DNA of 60,798 nt from Lachnospiraceae bacterium (lineage in GTDB: Bacteria > Bacillota > Clostridia > Oscillospirales > CAG-272): positions 1-60,798 of the forward strand of contig JAKSPT010000017.1 of NCBI GenBank assembly GCA_024404495.1, written 5' to 3'. Under the pieces are notes generated by a model, which worked only from the letters and a program-made list of their open reading frames with translations, ran no database searches and was not told the origin of the DNA. This document shows, in pieces, positions 1 to 9,016 of this stretch (within the stretch, counting starts at the first letter, position 1; each line of letters opens with the position of its first letter). A program made the translations under genes and the position numbers.

Positions 1-371
1 CAGCCCCTTTTTGGGGGCTACACCGTAACCTACATAAAAAACTTCCTTACGTGGCCGTCGCTAAGCGTACCTTTTCTTTTTTGGTTTCAGGACGAACTTG
101 GAACCACACGAATTTGCGTTATGCCCCGAAGGAAGATTTATCATAGAGTTATGACTTTTTACCAAAAAGATTTATCCGGACACGGATTACCGGCTCTGTG
201 AATTGCTCCTATTCAAAGGGAATGTGTGCTCATACAACAAATAGTATCGGCATATATTGACATTTCTGCATTTTTATATTATACTTTTTATCGGAAAACT
301 TTATCTTTTCTGTGAAGGGAAGAGACTGTCTTTTCCCAAACCGTTATTCTTTTTTGTTTCAGGAGTTTTCA
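1..371. other. Upstream stretch with no recognised gene
   Basis: The first bases form a short GC hairpin (AGCCCC / GGGGCT around a T-run). The forward frame beginning at base 1 stays open to a TGA at 199-201 (66 codons), so it could be the tail of a gene that starts outside the window, but I recognise no family in it. From about 200 to 371 the DNA is AT-rich and holds only the promoter at 257-285 and the leader of the next gene. Confidence 0.4.
257..285 (+). promoter_or_regulatory. Sigma-A type promoter for the O-antigen ligase-like gene
   Basis: TTGACA at 257-262 and TATACT at 280-285 are separated by 17 bp. Transcription would start near 292, leaving an 80-base leader before the preferred ATG at 372. 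Confidence 0.7.
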
Positions 372-1739
372 ATGAAAGATAAAGCAGAATCGTTCTGTCT
401 TCCGGATAAGATGCCGCAGTTGACTCAGTATTATTGCGGCATTATGCTGTGCCTTTTTTTAATATTTCCTATCGTTAATACCGTACGTCGCTTGTGCGGT
501 GACAGCAATATTCTTTTTGATTTATGGCGTGATTATATTTATTATCTGGTCGGCGGTTTTTTTGTTATCCTCCTGCTGGCGTTTTGGTTTATGAGAACCA
601 ATAACGAAATCCAGTATTCCGACCTGAAAAAGAAATTGCTCGGCAATCCGGCATGGATTTTTCTCGGGCTTCTTGCCGTATGGATGATTCTTTCTGTTTC
701 CGTTACCGGTTTCGTCTACGATTCCGTAATCGGTACCGAAAAATCCCACACCGGGTTACTCTGTTCTTTGGAATACTGTACTGTCTTTGTTATTGCGCTT
801 TTCGTAAAAAAGAAAAAACTGATCAGATTATGGACGTCATTATTTCTTTCCGTCGGCTTTATCGTGAGCTTTCTGATTGTGTTTGACTATTATGTTCTCG
901 GTTTTAAGATCAATTTTGTTGATAGCAGTATCATTTTCTATAATTCCAATCACTTGAGTTATTTTCTCCTGATGGTAACGGTATGCGCCTATATGGTGTA
1001 TCTGGTCGGCTCGGAAATGAAAATCAGAATTCCGGCATTTATCGTATATGTATTCGGAGCGGCTGCGCTGATGATTGCAAATACGGTCGGATGCCTGATT
1101 GCCTTAATTCTTTCTTACTTGCTCGGCGCAATCGTTCTGCTGCTTTCGGGCAAATTCAAATGGATCCGTTTTCTGACGGTGATCTTAACTGTTTGTCTGA
1201 TTTATCTCATTTTGGTTTTTGTTCCGAACCCCGCTGATATGACTTTGAAATCGTGGATGAACGCCAACAAGGATTTCGTGGTTTCCGGAATCAAAACGCT
1301 GATCAAAGACGAAGAAAAACCGGACGATCTCGGAAACGGCAGATTAGTGCTGTGGAAATGTGCTTTTCAGTCCTCTTTGGAAAAACCGCTTTTTGGCTGC
1401 GGTCTTGCCGAGATGCGGTTCCGACTGATGGTAGCTACGAACGGGGTCAACAATACCGTGCATAACGAGTTTCTTGAATTCAGTTCCAACCATGGCATTC
1501 CGGCGTTGATCTTCTATCTTGGTTTTGTGATGTCGGTTTTTATTCGCGGAGCAAAACACCGGAAAGAACTGACGGAAATGAACGTTATTTCACTTTGTGT
1601 CGCGTTTGCCTATCTTGCTTCCTCCTTTGTCGGCGTATCTATGTTTTACACGGCACCTTATTTGTATATTTTTCTGGCTTTCGGTTATTTCCGGCGCGAA
1701 TCGGATCCTCTTCAAGAGGATAAAAAACTGATGAAATAA
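372..1739 (+). CDS. O-antigen ligase / Wzy polymerase-like membrane protein
   Basis: A 455-residue polytopic membrane protein with about ten to twelve hydrophobic segments. The C-terminal third carries the hydrophilic loop and the HNEFLEFSSNHG-type motif followed by a membrane helix that is usual in the Wzy_C/RfaL O-antigen ligase superfamily, which joins or polymerises lipid-linked glycans at the outer face of the membrane. An in-frame GTG lies at 312, but the ATG at 372 has AGGAG six bases upstream, so I prefer it. The gene is clearly AT-richer than the rest of the window and no other glycan assembly gene is beside it, which suggests acquisition or a remnant of a surface-polysaccharide locus. 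The next gene follows after 11 bp and is probably cotranscribed. The exact substrate cannot be told. Confidence 0.75.
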   Translation: MKDKAESFCLPDKMPQLTQYYCGIMLCLFLIFPIVNTVRRLCGDSNILFDLWRDYIYYLVGGFFVILLLAFWFMRTNNEIQYSDLKKKLLGNPAWIFLGLLAVWMILSVSVTGFVYDSVIGTEKSHTGLLCSLEYCTVFVIALFVKKKKLIRLWTSLFLSVGFIVSFLIVFDYYVLGFKINFVDSSIIFYNSNHLSYFLLMVTVCAYMVYLVGSEMKIRIPAFIVYVFGAAALMIANTVGCLIALILSYLLGAIVLLLSGKFKWIRFLTVILTVCLIYLILVFVPNPADMTLKSWMNANKDFVVSGIKTLIKDEEKPDDLGNGRLVLWKCAFQSSLEKPLFGCGLAEMRFRLMVATNGVNNTVHNEFLEFSSNHGIPALIFYLGFVMSVFIRGAKHRKELTEMNVISLCVAFAYLASSFVGVSMFYTAPYLYIFLAFGYFRRESDPLQEDKKLMK

Positions 1740-1750
1740 AGGACACCGCC

Positions 1751-2770
1751 ATGATTCGTTATCTTCTGCCTGAAAACGGCAATTTCTATAAGGCAAATCT
1801 CCATTGTCACACTACCTGCTCGGACGGGCGTCTGACACCCGCAGAGATCAAGGAAGCTTACCTGAAAGAGGGGTATTCGGTCGTCGCTTTCACCGATCAC
1901 GACGTATTCCTGCCGCACGGCGATCTGCGGGACGAGAATTTTCTGCCGCTGAACGGGTTCGAGATCGAGATCAACGAGGAAAACGTCCCGCACGAAAAGC
2001 GGAAGACCTGCCATCTCTGCTTCGTCGCGCTTGACGAAAACGAGCGCGTTCAGCCGATCTGGCACCGCTCGGCGTATCTGTTCGGCGGGGCTGTCGGGCA
2101 TCGGGCGGACGTGGTATTCGACCCGGAGGTGCCCGATTTTATCCGCGTCTATACGCCGGAATGCATCAACGAGGCGATCCGCATCGGGAAGGAACACGGC
2201 TTTTTCGTGACCTACAATCACCCGGTCTGGTCGCTCGAAGGCTTTTCGCAGTACGGCGGCTACGAGGGAATGGACGCGATGGAGATCCAGAATTACAGTT
2301 CCTTCGTTGAGGGCTACGAGGAGCACAACGGCGCCGCCTACGACGAGCTTCTCCGGCAGGGGAAACGGCTCTTCGCGATCGCCGCAGACGATAACCATAA
2401 CGCGAAGCCCCTTTCCGATCCCGGCTGCGACAGCTTCGGCGGATATATCGTGCTGAAAGCGAGGGAGCTTACCTATCCCGCGGTCGCGGAGGCATTGAAA
2501 AACGGCGCGTTTTACGCCTCCGAGGGACCGGAGATCATGGAACTGTGCTACGACGAAGAGAAGCGTGAGCTCCGCGTCGTCACCTCTCCCGCCGTCCGTA
2601 TCGCCTGCACCACTTCGGCAAGGAGCTGCCGCGCGGTCGATCTGACGCGGAACGGGCAGACGGTGACCGGGGCGTCGTTCACGCTTTCCCCGACCGACGG
2701 ATACGCCCGTATCACCGTGACCGACGTGAACGGCAAATGCGCCTATTCCAACGCGGTCTTCGATCTGTAA
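1751..2770 (+). CDS. PHP-domain metal-dependent hydrolase
   Basis: This 339-residue protein has the PHP signature: HCHTTCSDG near the N-terminus, then FTDHD, NHPVW in the middle and DDNHN near residue 220, which supply the histidines and aspartates of a polynuclear metal site. PHP proteins are mostly phosphoesterases (histidinol phosphatase, DNA polymerase editing domains, small-molecule phosphatases). The last 80 residues look like a separate beta-sandwich. The AAAGGA ribosome binding site overlaps the stop of the upstream membrane gene, so the two are translated from one message. Base composition returns here to the GC-rich norm. A role in hydrolysing a phosphorylated sugar or nucleotide is only inference. 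Confidence 0.8.
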   Translation: MIRYLLPENGNFYKANLHCHTTCSDGRLTPAEIKEAYLKEGYSVVAFTDHDVFLPHGDLRDENFLPLNGFEIEINEENVPHEKRKTCHLCFVALDENERVQPIWHRSAYLFGGAVGHRADVVFDPEVPDFIRVYTPECINEAIRIGKEHGFFVTYNHPVWSLEGFSQYGGYEGMDAMEIQNYSSFVEGYEEHNGAAYDELLRQGKRLFAIAADDNHNAKPLSDPGCDSFGGYIVLKARELTYPAVAEALKNGAFYASEGPEIMELCYDEEKRELRVVTSPAVRIACTTSARSCRAVDLTRNGQTVTGASFTLSPTDGYARITVTDVNGKCAYSNAVFDL

Positions 2771-2781
2771 GAAACAAAAAT

Positions 2782-2828
2782 ACGACCCGCGGTCCGTTTT
2801 TTCGGGACCGCGGGTCGTTTCGTTTTTT
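2782..2828. terminator. Bidirectional intrinsic terminator
   Basis: A perfect 14-bp stem (ACGACCCGCGGTCC with its complement at 2805-2818) with a 9-base loop is followed by a T-rich tract on the plus strand and preceded by A-runs. It lies between the convergent PHP gene and MATE gene and can serve both. Confidence 0.9.
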
Positions 2829-2832
2829 ATTT

Positions 2833-4194
2833 TCAGATACCCTCCCGTCTGAGGAAGCGGCGGTGGACCGCAAAGGAAAGCAGAACGGTGAGGATATCGG
2901 CGGCAAGCTGAGACCATACGATCCCGTACATCCCGAAAATACGGTTCAGAAGGAAAAGCATCGGGATGTTGAAGACCGCCCATCTCGTCACGCCGAGGAA
3001 AAGCGCTTCCTTGCCTCTTCCGTAGCCGTTGAACAGATGGACGTGGTAGAAGCTCATGAACATAAAGACGGTGGCGAGGCATCTTATCCGCAGGAAACGG
3101 GTCCCGATGGCGACGGTTTCCGCGTCGTCGATGAAAAAGCGGAGGATCGAGGGGGCGAACAGCTCGTACAGCGCGATGGAGATCACCGCGCAGACGATCC
3201 CGAGCAGAAGGGAAAAGCGGGAGACCGCCTTCATCCTTTCCCGGTTGCCGGAGGCGTAGTTGTAGGCGACGATCGGTACCATCCCCTGACAGATCCCGAC
3301 GCCGATATTCAGCGGCAGCCGTTCCGCCTTCAGCACGATCCCGACGGCGGCGAGCGCGATGCTGTCGTAGCCCGACATCAGCTTGTCGATGACGATGTAG
3401 TCGATATCGAAGAGCAGCGTCGCGACGGCGGAGGGGATGCCGACCGAAAGGATCTTCTTTACGCTCGCGGCTTCCGGGCGCTCACCGAAGGGTACCATTT
3501 TCAGGGAGGAAGACCTGCCGAGTCTGCCGAGCACGACGAGGAAATAGACGCAGGAAATGCAGTTGGAGAGGAAGGTCGCGATCCCCGCGCCGACGATCTC
3601 CTTTCCCTCGGGAAGGAGCACGAACATAAACAGCGGGTCGAGCGCGATATTGACCGCCCCGCCGAGAAAAACGCCGATTCCCGCCGTGACCGATTCCCCG
3701 ATCGAACGGACGAAATTGGAAAAGACGTTGGTCATAACGGTCGGGAGCGCCCCGGCAACGATGACCCAGAAGGCATAGGAGCGCGCGAACCCGACGGTGT
3801 CGGCGTCGGCGCCGAGGAAGGAGAGCAGGGGCTCCATAAAGAGAAAAACGAGGAGGGAAAAGGACGCCGCGGCGATGAGCGACATCCGGATGCTGAACGA
3901 GTAGACCTTTTTCGCCTCGTCGGTCCGCTTCTCGCCGAGCAGACGGGAGAGCAGTGCCCCGCCGCCGACCCCGGCAACAGACGCGATCGAAAGGGCGATA
4001 TTGAAAACCGGAAGGATCAGGGACGCGCCGGCGACCATAAAGTGATTTGCCGTCCGTCCGATAAAGAAGGTGTCCGCAAGGTTGTAGATGAGAACGATGA
4101 GCTGCCCGATGATCGTAGGGATCGCCATTTTCGAGACGGCTGCAGGCACGCTGACCGTTTCAAAAAGCGCTTTGTTTTTGACCGTGTCCGTCAT
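2833..4194 (-). CDS. MATE family multidrug efflux transporter
   Basis: The 453-residue protein has the twelve-helix, two-fold repeated pattern of MATE exporters (usual length 440-480). The N-terminal segment with IPTIIGQLIVLIYNLADTFF and the following glycine-rich GVGGGALLSR helix are typical of the DinF/NorM-like branch. Such carriers expel organic cations or drugs in exchange for Na+ or H+. The start at 4194 has GGGAG seven bases upstream and a consensus promoter on the same strand. It is monocistronic, divergent from the FliB-like gene, and shares a terminator with the PHP gene. The substrate is unknown. Confidence 0.92.
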   Translation of the reverse strand: MTDTVKNKALFETVSVPAAVSKMAIPTIIGQLIVLIYNLADTFFIGRTANHFMVAGASLILPVFNIALSIASVAGVGGGALLSRLLGEKRTDEAKKVYSFSIRMSLIAAASFSLLVFLFMEPLLSFLGADADTVGFARSYAFWVIVAGALPTVMTNVFSNFVRSIGESVTAGIGVFLGGAVNIALDPLFMFVLLPEGKEIVGAGIATFLSNCISCVYFLVVLGRLGRSSSLKMVPFGERPEAASVKKILSVGIPSAVATLLFDIDYIVIDKLMSGYDSIALAAVGIVLKAERLPLNIGVGICQGMVPIVAYNYASGNRERMKAVSRFSLLLGIVCAVISIALYELFAPSILRFFIDDAETVAIGTRFLRIRCLATVFMFMSFYHVHLFNGYGRGKEALFLGVTRWAVFNIPMLFLLNRIFGMYGIVWSQLAADILTVLLSFAVHRRFLRREGI

Positions 4195-4224
4195 AGTATC
4201 TCCCTGATTGATTGGATAACCGAT

Positions 4225-4253
4225 ATTATATCACGTTTTTCGAGAAAGGTCAA
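4225..4253 (-). promoter_or_regulatory. Promoter of the MATE gene
   Basis: Read on the minus strand: TTGACC (4253-4248), 17 bp, TATAAT (4230-4225), followed 31 bases later by the ATG. Confidence 0.8.
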
Positions 4254-4272
4254 TCCGGAGCCGCTTTTTTCC

Positions 4273-4301
4273 TTGCAAAAACGGGAAAACCGCGCTATAA
4301 T
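4273..4301 (+). promoter_or_regulatory. Promoter of the FliB-like gene
   Basis: TTGCAA (4273-4278), 17 bp, TATAAT (4296-4301). It is back to back with the MATE promoter, whose -35 box ends 20 bp away. Confidence 0.8.
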
Positions 4302-4340
4302 GAAACGGAAAAACGCAATTCCGAAAGGACCGAAAACGGT

Positions 4341-5069
4341 ATGAAGCTGATTGCCCCGGATTATTATCCTTCTTTTACCTGTATTGCATCCGCCTGCCGG
4401 CACACCTGCTGCGTGGGATGGGAGATCGACGTTGACGCTGACAGTCTCGAACGCTTCTGCGGGGACGAAGCGGTCTTTCGGGAGATCGACGAGACCGGAA
4501 CGCCGCATATCCGTCTTCGCGAAGGGGAGCGCTGCCCCTTTCTGAACGGGGACGGGTTGTGCGATATGATCCTGAAGCACGGAGAAGGGTATCTCTGCGA
4601 TATCTGCCGGGATCATCCGCGCTTCCGCAATTATTTCACCGACCGCACCGAGCTCGGGCTCGGCCTCGTCTGCGAGGAAGCGGCGAGGATCATCCTTTTT
4701 TCCCCGGCACCGATGCGGCTGATCACGCTGGAGGATGACGGCGGGAAGGAAGAGATCCCGGAGGACGAGGCTTGGCTGACCGATCTGCGGGACCGGATGC
4801 TTGCCTCGGTTACCGAAACCGGACCGAGAGCGCGTCTGCTCGAATATCTGATCTACCGCCATCTGCCCGACGCCCTTTACGACGGCAGGACGGAGGAGAG
4901 GGTCGCCTTTATCGGCAGCTCCTTTGATGAGATCACGGCGCTCTGGGACGCGTCGGACGGGAAGCCCGAAACCGTGACCGAAATCGTGAGGCAATGGTCG
5001 TACGACGTTGAATACGACGAGGAGGAGCTGGAACGAAGGATCGCGGGGAAGGTGAAAAAGGACGAATAA
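4341..5069 (+). CDS. FliB-like Cys-cluster protein (flagellin lysine-N-methylase family)
   Basis: A 242-residue protein with the cysteine pattern of the FliB/YkgJ family: CIASACRHTCC at the start, then CPFL..GLCDMIL and LCDICRDHPRF, which probably bind an iron-sulfur cluster. FliB methylates lysines of flagellin in some enterobacteria, but this short form occurs widely in Clostridia without flagella, and no flagellar gene is in the window, so flagellin is unlikely to be its target. An upstream in-frame ATG at 4212 lies before the promoter -10 box and is rejected; the ATG at 4341 has GAAAGGA upstream. It appears monocistronic. Confidence 0.75.
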   Translation: MKLIAPDYYPSFTCIASACRHTCCVGWEIDVDADSLERFCGDEAVFREIDETGTPHIRLREGERCPFLNGDGLCDMILKHGEGYLCDICRDHPRFRNYFTDRTELGLGLVCEEAARIILFSPAPMRLITLEDDGGKEEIPEDEAWLTDLRDRMLASVTETGPRARLLEYLIYRHLPDALYDGRTEERVAFIGSSFDEITALWDASDGKPETVTEIVRQWSYDVEYDEEELERRIAGKVKKDE

Positions 5070-5090
5070 ACGGATAATATCGTTTTCTTC

Positions 5091-5119
5091 TTGCAAAATA
5101 AAGCGTTATGTGCTATAAT
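5091..5119 (+). promoter_or_regulatory. Promoter of the VOC gene
   Basis: TTGCAA (5091-5096), 17 bp, TATAAT (5114-5119). Same -35 variant and spacing as the preceding gene's promoter. Confidence 0.8.
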
Positions 5120-5188
5120 TTACCGTAAATAAGCGTACCCGCAAGGGCATCCGCGATACCGCGAAAGCGGAATAAGGAGGAAATTCTT

Positions 5189-5581
5189 ATGTTTGAAGGC
5201 AGAAAACTCGATCATATCGGCATCCAGACCGTCGATTCCGAAAAGGACGCGAAATGGTACATGGAAAAGCTCGGCTTTACCCTGAAGGGAAAATTCAAGA
5301 GCTCCCGCGGCGATTTCTATACCTGGTTCGTCACCAACGGTCCCGTGACCTACGAGCTCAGCCAGAAGGCGGATCTCGATCCGAAGCTGCAGGGCAAGGT
5401 CGATCACATCGCGCTGAATTCCACCGACATCGAGGCGGATTACAAGGCGGCACTTGACGCCGGTCTGACCGTCATTACGAACGGCATCGAAAGCATCCCC
5501 TCCCGTTGGGAGCACGGCTGCCGTTACTTCAAGGTCGCGAGCGCGACCGGGGAAGCGATCGAGATCAATCAGGACCTTTGA
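5189..5581 (+). CDS. VOC superfamily protein (glyoxalase-like)
   Basis: The 130-residue protein has the single paired beta-alpha-beta-beta-beta modules of the vicinal oxygen chelate fold: it opens with LDHIGIQT, which supplies the first metal histidine, has a second module starting VDHIALNSTD, and ends AIEINQDL with the usual C-terminal glutamate. VOC proteins include lactoylglutathione lyase, methylmalonyl-CoA epimerase, dioxygenases and antibiotic-binding proteins. The closing E-I-N form and the size are compatible with a small metal-dependent lyase or isomerase, but the reaction cannot be assigned. AAGGAGG lies ahead of the start. The esterase gene follows 28 bp later and may be read from the same promoter. 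Confidence 0.8.
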   Translation: MFEGRKLDHIGIQTVDSEKDAKWYMEKLGFTLKGKFKSSRGDFYTWFVTNGPVTYELSQKADLDPKLQGKVDHIALNSTDIEADYKAALDAGLTVITNGIESIPSRWEHGCRYFKVASATGEAIEINQDL

Positions 5582-5609
5582 TTTATTCTTTTAGAAAGGC
5601 ACCCGATAT

Positions 5610-8600
5610 ATGAAAGCAACGAAAACCAAGAAAAGCCTCGCGCTTTGTCTGCTCGGCGCGCTGCTCGGTTCGTTCCTGCTCGGCGCGGCCGTGATCCCTT
5701 CCTTCGCCGCGGCGGACGACGTGATCACCGTGCCCACCATGCTCGGTCCCGACGATTTTACCGTTCCGAAGGGCGTGCTGATGGAGAAAGAGGCAAAGGA
5801 CGGCTTTACCGTTTCCAACGACACCACGTGGGACAGAAAGATCCAGAAGATCTATCATATGACCGCGGCCGTCAGGGTTGACGTGGACAAGGTGCCCCTC
5901 TTTACGGTTTCCGTCGGGAGCTGCTCCGTTCAGTACGATATCTCCTACAAGGCGGAGGACGGCGTCGCCCACTACCTGAATCAGGCGAAGGACGCCGCCG
6001 ACTGGCGTTGGGGCAACAACGCGCATACCGTCAACATGAAGGAGCGCCACGGCTGGACCGGCGTTCATACCCTCACGATCGACCTGTCGTATATCGTTTG
6101 GGACATCGGACCGGTTTCCGAGCCGTATTCCGCAGTGAATACCTTCTCCTATCTCGGCTTCAAGGAGGATACCATGAACCATGTCATCACCGAAACCACG
6201 ATGCTCACGCCCGACGATTTTACCGTTCCGGGCACCGTGCAGATGGAAAAAACGGGGGAATGGAGCTTTGCCGTTTCCAATCATACCACGTGGAAGCAGC
6301 CGGTCCAGAACTATTATCGTCTGACTGCCGAGGTAAAAGTGGACGTGGACAAGGTCCCGCTCTTTTCGGTCGTCGTTCTCGACTGTGCCGTGCAGTACGA
6401 TATCTCCTACAAAGCGGAGGACGGCGTCGCCCACTATCTGAATCAGGCGAAGGACGCCGCCGACTGGCGCTGGGGCTCGAACGGTCATACCGTCAATCTG
6501 AAAGAGCGCCACGGCTGGACCGGCGAGCATAAGATACAGATCGATCTCGGGTACATCGCGTGGAACACCGCGCCTACCGACGAGATCGGTTCGTACGTCA
6601 ACAATTTCGCTTATCTCGGCTTCAAACAGATCGAGCCCTTTACCGTCAGCGAGCTGTACGGCAACGGCGCGATTCTGCAGAGGGATATGCCGATCATAGT
6701 CTCCGGTGAGGCAAAGACCGGTTCGGAGGTCACGGCAAAGCTCTATAAGACCGGCGAAAAGGAGCCGATCGCCGAAAACAAGGCTGCCGCTGACGCAAAC
6801 GGCGTCTTTACGATGGAGCTTCCCGCGCAGAAGGGCGGATACGATACCTACGAAATGGTCATTTCCGACGGTATCTTCACGAAGAACGTGCGCGACCTGC
6901 TCTTCGGCGAGGTGTGGCTCGCGGGCGGACAGTCCAATATGCTCTTCCGTCTCGATTGGTCGGTGGAAGGGCAGGCGATGAAGCCGGAGGACGCAGACGA
7001 TCCGTATCTGCGCGGCTTCTTCTACGCCGGGGCACCCACGACGTGGGTCAAGGGCGATAACCTCAGTCAGATCTCCAACGTCAGCGCGGTAGGGTATCAC
7101 TTTGCGGTGATCCTGCGCGAAAAGCTTGACGTTCCGGTCGGCGTCGTCTGCAACCCCTGCGGCAGCGCGCAGATCTATTCCTTCATTTCGACCGATTCGC
7201 TGAAGCAGAACAAGGACCTTTACGATTTCGCAAAGGGAAAGGTGGGCGCGGCGCCCGGCGAAAACTACAAGCTCCGCGTCAGACCGCTTGCCGGGTATTC
7301 CGTCCGCGGTCTCCTCTGGTATCAGGGCGAATCCAACTGCGGAGACAAAGCCGGCTGCTACTCGCAGGCTATGGCGATCCTCCGGAAGGAATGGGGCGAC
7401 ATCTTCGGATGGCAGGATAAGACCATGCCGATGGTCGTTTCCCACATCGCGCCGCATTTCTACTCGGGCGAACACGGTTTCGACGAGCCGCCGCTCCTCT
7501 GTGACGAGCTGAACGCGATCGTGAACGCGGCTCCCGACGTTACGGCGCAGATCACGGTATACGATCTGCCGCTTGATTACGTTTCCACCTCGAAGAATAT
7601 GACGCCCGCGCCGATCCACCCCGCGATCAAGACCGAGGTCGGACGCCGTATGGCGGATTCCGCGCTCGCGCTCGTCTACGGCATCGGCACAGAACCGACC
7701 GCTCCCGTGTATAAGAGCATGGAAGTGAAGGGCGACGAGCTGTATATCACCTTCGATCACGTCGGCGACGGGCTTGCCTGCCTCGGCGGCGAGCTGAAGG
7801 GTTTCACGATCCGTTCCGGAAAGACCTTCGTGCCCGCGCACGCCGAGATCGTCGGGAAGGATACCGTGAAGCTGAGCAGCCCCTACGTGAAGGATCCGGT
7901 CGCCGCGGCGTACGCGTGGACGATGATGAATCAGTGCTCCAACCTCGTCTCCACCGTGGGCGGCAAAACGTTCTGCGCCGCCGTTCCCTTCCGGACCTCC
8001 GTCGAAAAGAACGTATCCTATTACCGTCCGCACGACTGGACCTACTGCGAGGACGAAAAGCTCTGGCGTTCGACCGGAGGCGAAGCGGGCTTCGCGTACG
8101 CGTGGAAGAGCGCGGCCGGGTTCGTTTCGATCGACGCCGGAAACGCGTATCGCGGCAGCGGTGCGGTGAAGCTCGATTACACGGCGGACGGCGAGGGTAT
8201 GATCTCTCTCAGCCCGAATTTCAACAGCGGACTTGCGAAAAATACCGACTTCGATTCCGATTACACGAAGTTCCAGATCGTTCGCTTCATGGCGAAGAAC
8301 GGCTCGGATGCCGACCTGAAGGTCACCGGGATCCGCTTCAGGGATTCCAACGGCCGCGTTTACACGGCGCCCGCCGACGTGACGCTGACGAAGGCGGACG
8401 GCTGGAAGGCGATCCGCGTCGAGATCGAGGGCAATCTTACGAACGGGACGGGTGACGCGAAAAGAACGGTCCTGAAGGATATTACCGACGTTGATTTCCT
8501 GTTCGAGGCGACTGCCGGAGCACAGGGCACGCTGTATATTGACGATATCATCCTTTCCGCCGAGATCGCCGACGAACCCGCTCCGGAAGCGACCGGAGAA

Positions 8601-8729
8601 GTCTCCGAAAATACCGGAACCGATCCGGAACCGAAGCCGTTCCCGATCGCAGCCGCCGCCGCGATCGCAGCGGCAGCCGCAGCCGCGATCGTCGCGGTCG
8701 TCGTGCTTCTGAAGAAAAAGAAACGCTGA
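5610..8729 (+). CDS. Secreted SASA-type carbohydrate esterase, membrane-anchored
   Basis: This 1039-residue exoprotein begins with a lysine-rich signal peptide cleaved around residue 35. Two 154-residue repeats (about 38-190 and 192-345) follow. A sialate O-acetylesterase-like SGNH domain spans about 345-690, with the nucleophile motif GGQSNM (Ser about 442), WYQGESN near 570 and a PIHP histidine near 670. A beta-sandwich resembling a carbohydrate-binding module covers about 800-970. The protein ends with a threonine/proline-poor linker, an alanine-rich membrane helix and KKKKR, so it should stay attached to the cell with its enzyme outside. The likely job is removal of acetyl groups from glycans. 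Its terminator has been split by the DUF4186 cassette. Confidence 0.85.
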   Translation: MKATKTKKSLALCLLGALLGSFLLGAAVIPSFAAADDVITVPTMLGPDDFTVPKGVLMEKEAKDGFTVSNDTTWDRKIQKIYHMTAAVRVDVDKVPLFTVSVGSCSVQYDISYKAEDGVAHYLNQAKDAADWRWGNNAHTVNMKERHGWTGVHTLTIDLSYIVWDIGPVSEPYSAVNTFSYLGFKEDTMNHVITETTMLTPDDFTVPGTVQMEKTGEWSFAVSNHTTWKQPVQNYYRLTAEVKVDVDKVPLFSVVVLDCAVQYDISYKAEDGVAHYLNQAKDAADWRWGSNGHTVNLKERHGWTGEHKIQIDLGYIAWNTAPTDEIGSYVNNFAYLGFKQIEPFTVSELYGNGAILQRDMPIIVSGEAKTGSEVTAKLYKTGEKEPIAENKAAADANGVFTMELPAQKGGYDTYEMVISDGIFTKNVRDLLFGEVWLAGGQSNMLFRLDWSVEGQAMKPEDADDPYLRGFFYAGAPTTWVKGDNLSQISNVSAVGYHFAVILREKLDVPVGVVCNPCGSAQIYSFISTDSLKQNKDLYDFAKGKVGAAPGENYKLRVRPLAGYSVRGLLWYQGESNCGDKAGCYSQAMAILRKEWGDIFGWQDKTMPMVVSHIAPHFYSGEHGFDEPPLLCDELNAIVNAAPDVTAQITVYDLPLDYVSTSKNMTPAPIHPAIKTEVGRRMADSALALVYGIGTEPTAPVYKSMEVKGDELYITFDHVGDGLACLGGELKGFTIRSGKTFVPAHAEIVGKDTVKLSSPYVKDPVAAAYAWTMMNQCSNLVSTVGGKTFCAAVPFRTSVEKNVSYYRPHDWTYCEDEKLWRSTGGEAGFAYAWKSAAGFVSIDAGNAYRGSGAVKLDYTADGEGMISLSPNFNSGLAKNTDFDSDYTKFQIVRFMAKNGSDADLKVTGIRFRDSNGRVYTAPADVTLTKADGWKAIRVEIEGNLTNGTGDAKRTVLKDITDVDFLFEATAGAQGTLYIDDIILSAEIADEPAPEATGEVSENTGTDPEPKPFPIAAAAAIAAAAAAAIVAVVVLLKKKKR

Positions 8730-8752
8730 CCCATATTTCCGAAAAGAATCCC

Positions 8753-8762
8753 CTCCTTGCGG
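8753..8762 (+). repeat. Left target-site duplication of the cassette
   Basis: CTCCTTGCGG here recurs at 9465-9474, immediately outside the other terminal repeat. The outermost base on each side could belong to the inverted repeat instead, which would make the duplication 8 bp (TCCTTGCG). Confidence 0.8.
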
Positions 8763-8920
8763 CAATGTCATTAAGTTAAGGACACAAAATCGCGTGAGTG
8801 TCATCGCGGGATAATGTGCTCGTTAAGTTAAGACATCAAAAAAAGAGAAAAGCATCAGATTGAAGAATAATCTTCGTTGCCGTTCTGAAATATCTTTGGA
8901 ATGTTGTTGAGAATAATCCG

Positions 8921-9016
8921 ATGTATAAGCTTATCATCACCAAAGATAAGCTTTGCGTCGGCTGGGACGGCAAGGTAGTAAGAAAGGTTCTGGACGCGCT
9001 TAATGGCAACGATTGA
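8921..9016 (+). CDS. Short upstream frame inside the cassette, 31 residues
   Basis: An ATG at 8921 opens a 31-codon frame (MYKLIITKDKLCVGWDGKVV and on) that stops inside the first codons of the DUF4186 gene. The 14-base overlap would allow translational coupling. The ribosome binding site is poor and no family is recognised; it could equally be a truncated gene end captured with the cassette. Confidence 0.3.
   Translation: MYKLIITKDKLCVGWDGKVVRKVLDALNGND

Noticed and set aside
4341..5069. FliB as evidence for flagella
   Set aside because: No flagellar or chemotaxis gene lies in the window, and this family is widespread in non-motile Clostridia.
5583..8804. A very long open frame on the minus strand opposite the esterase gene
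   Set aside because: It is the antisense of a GC-rich coding gene; the translation is Arg/Asp/Val-rich without family motifs, and the plus strand carries clear catalytic motifs and a signal peptide.
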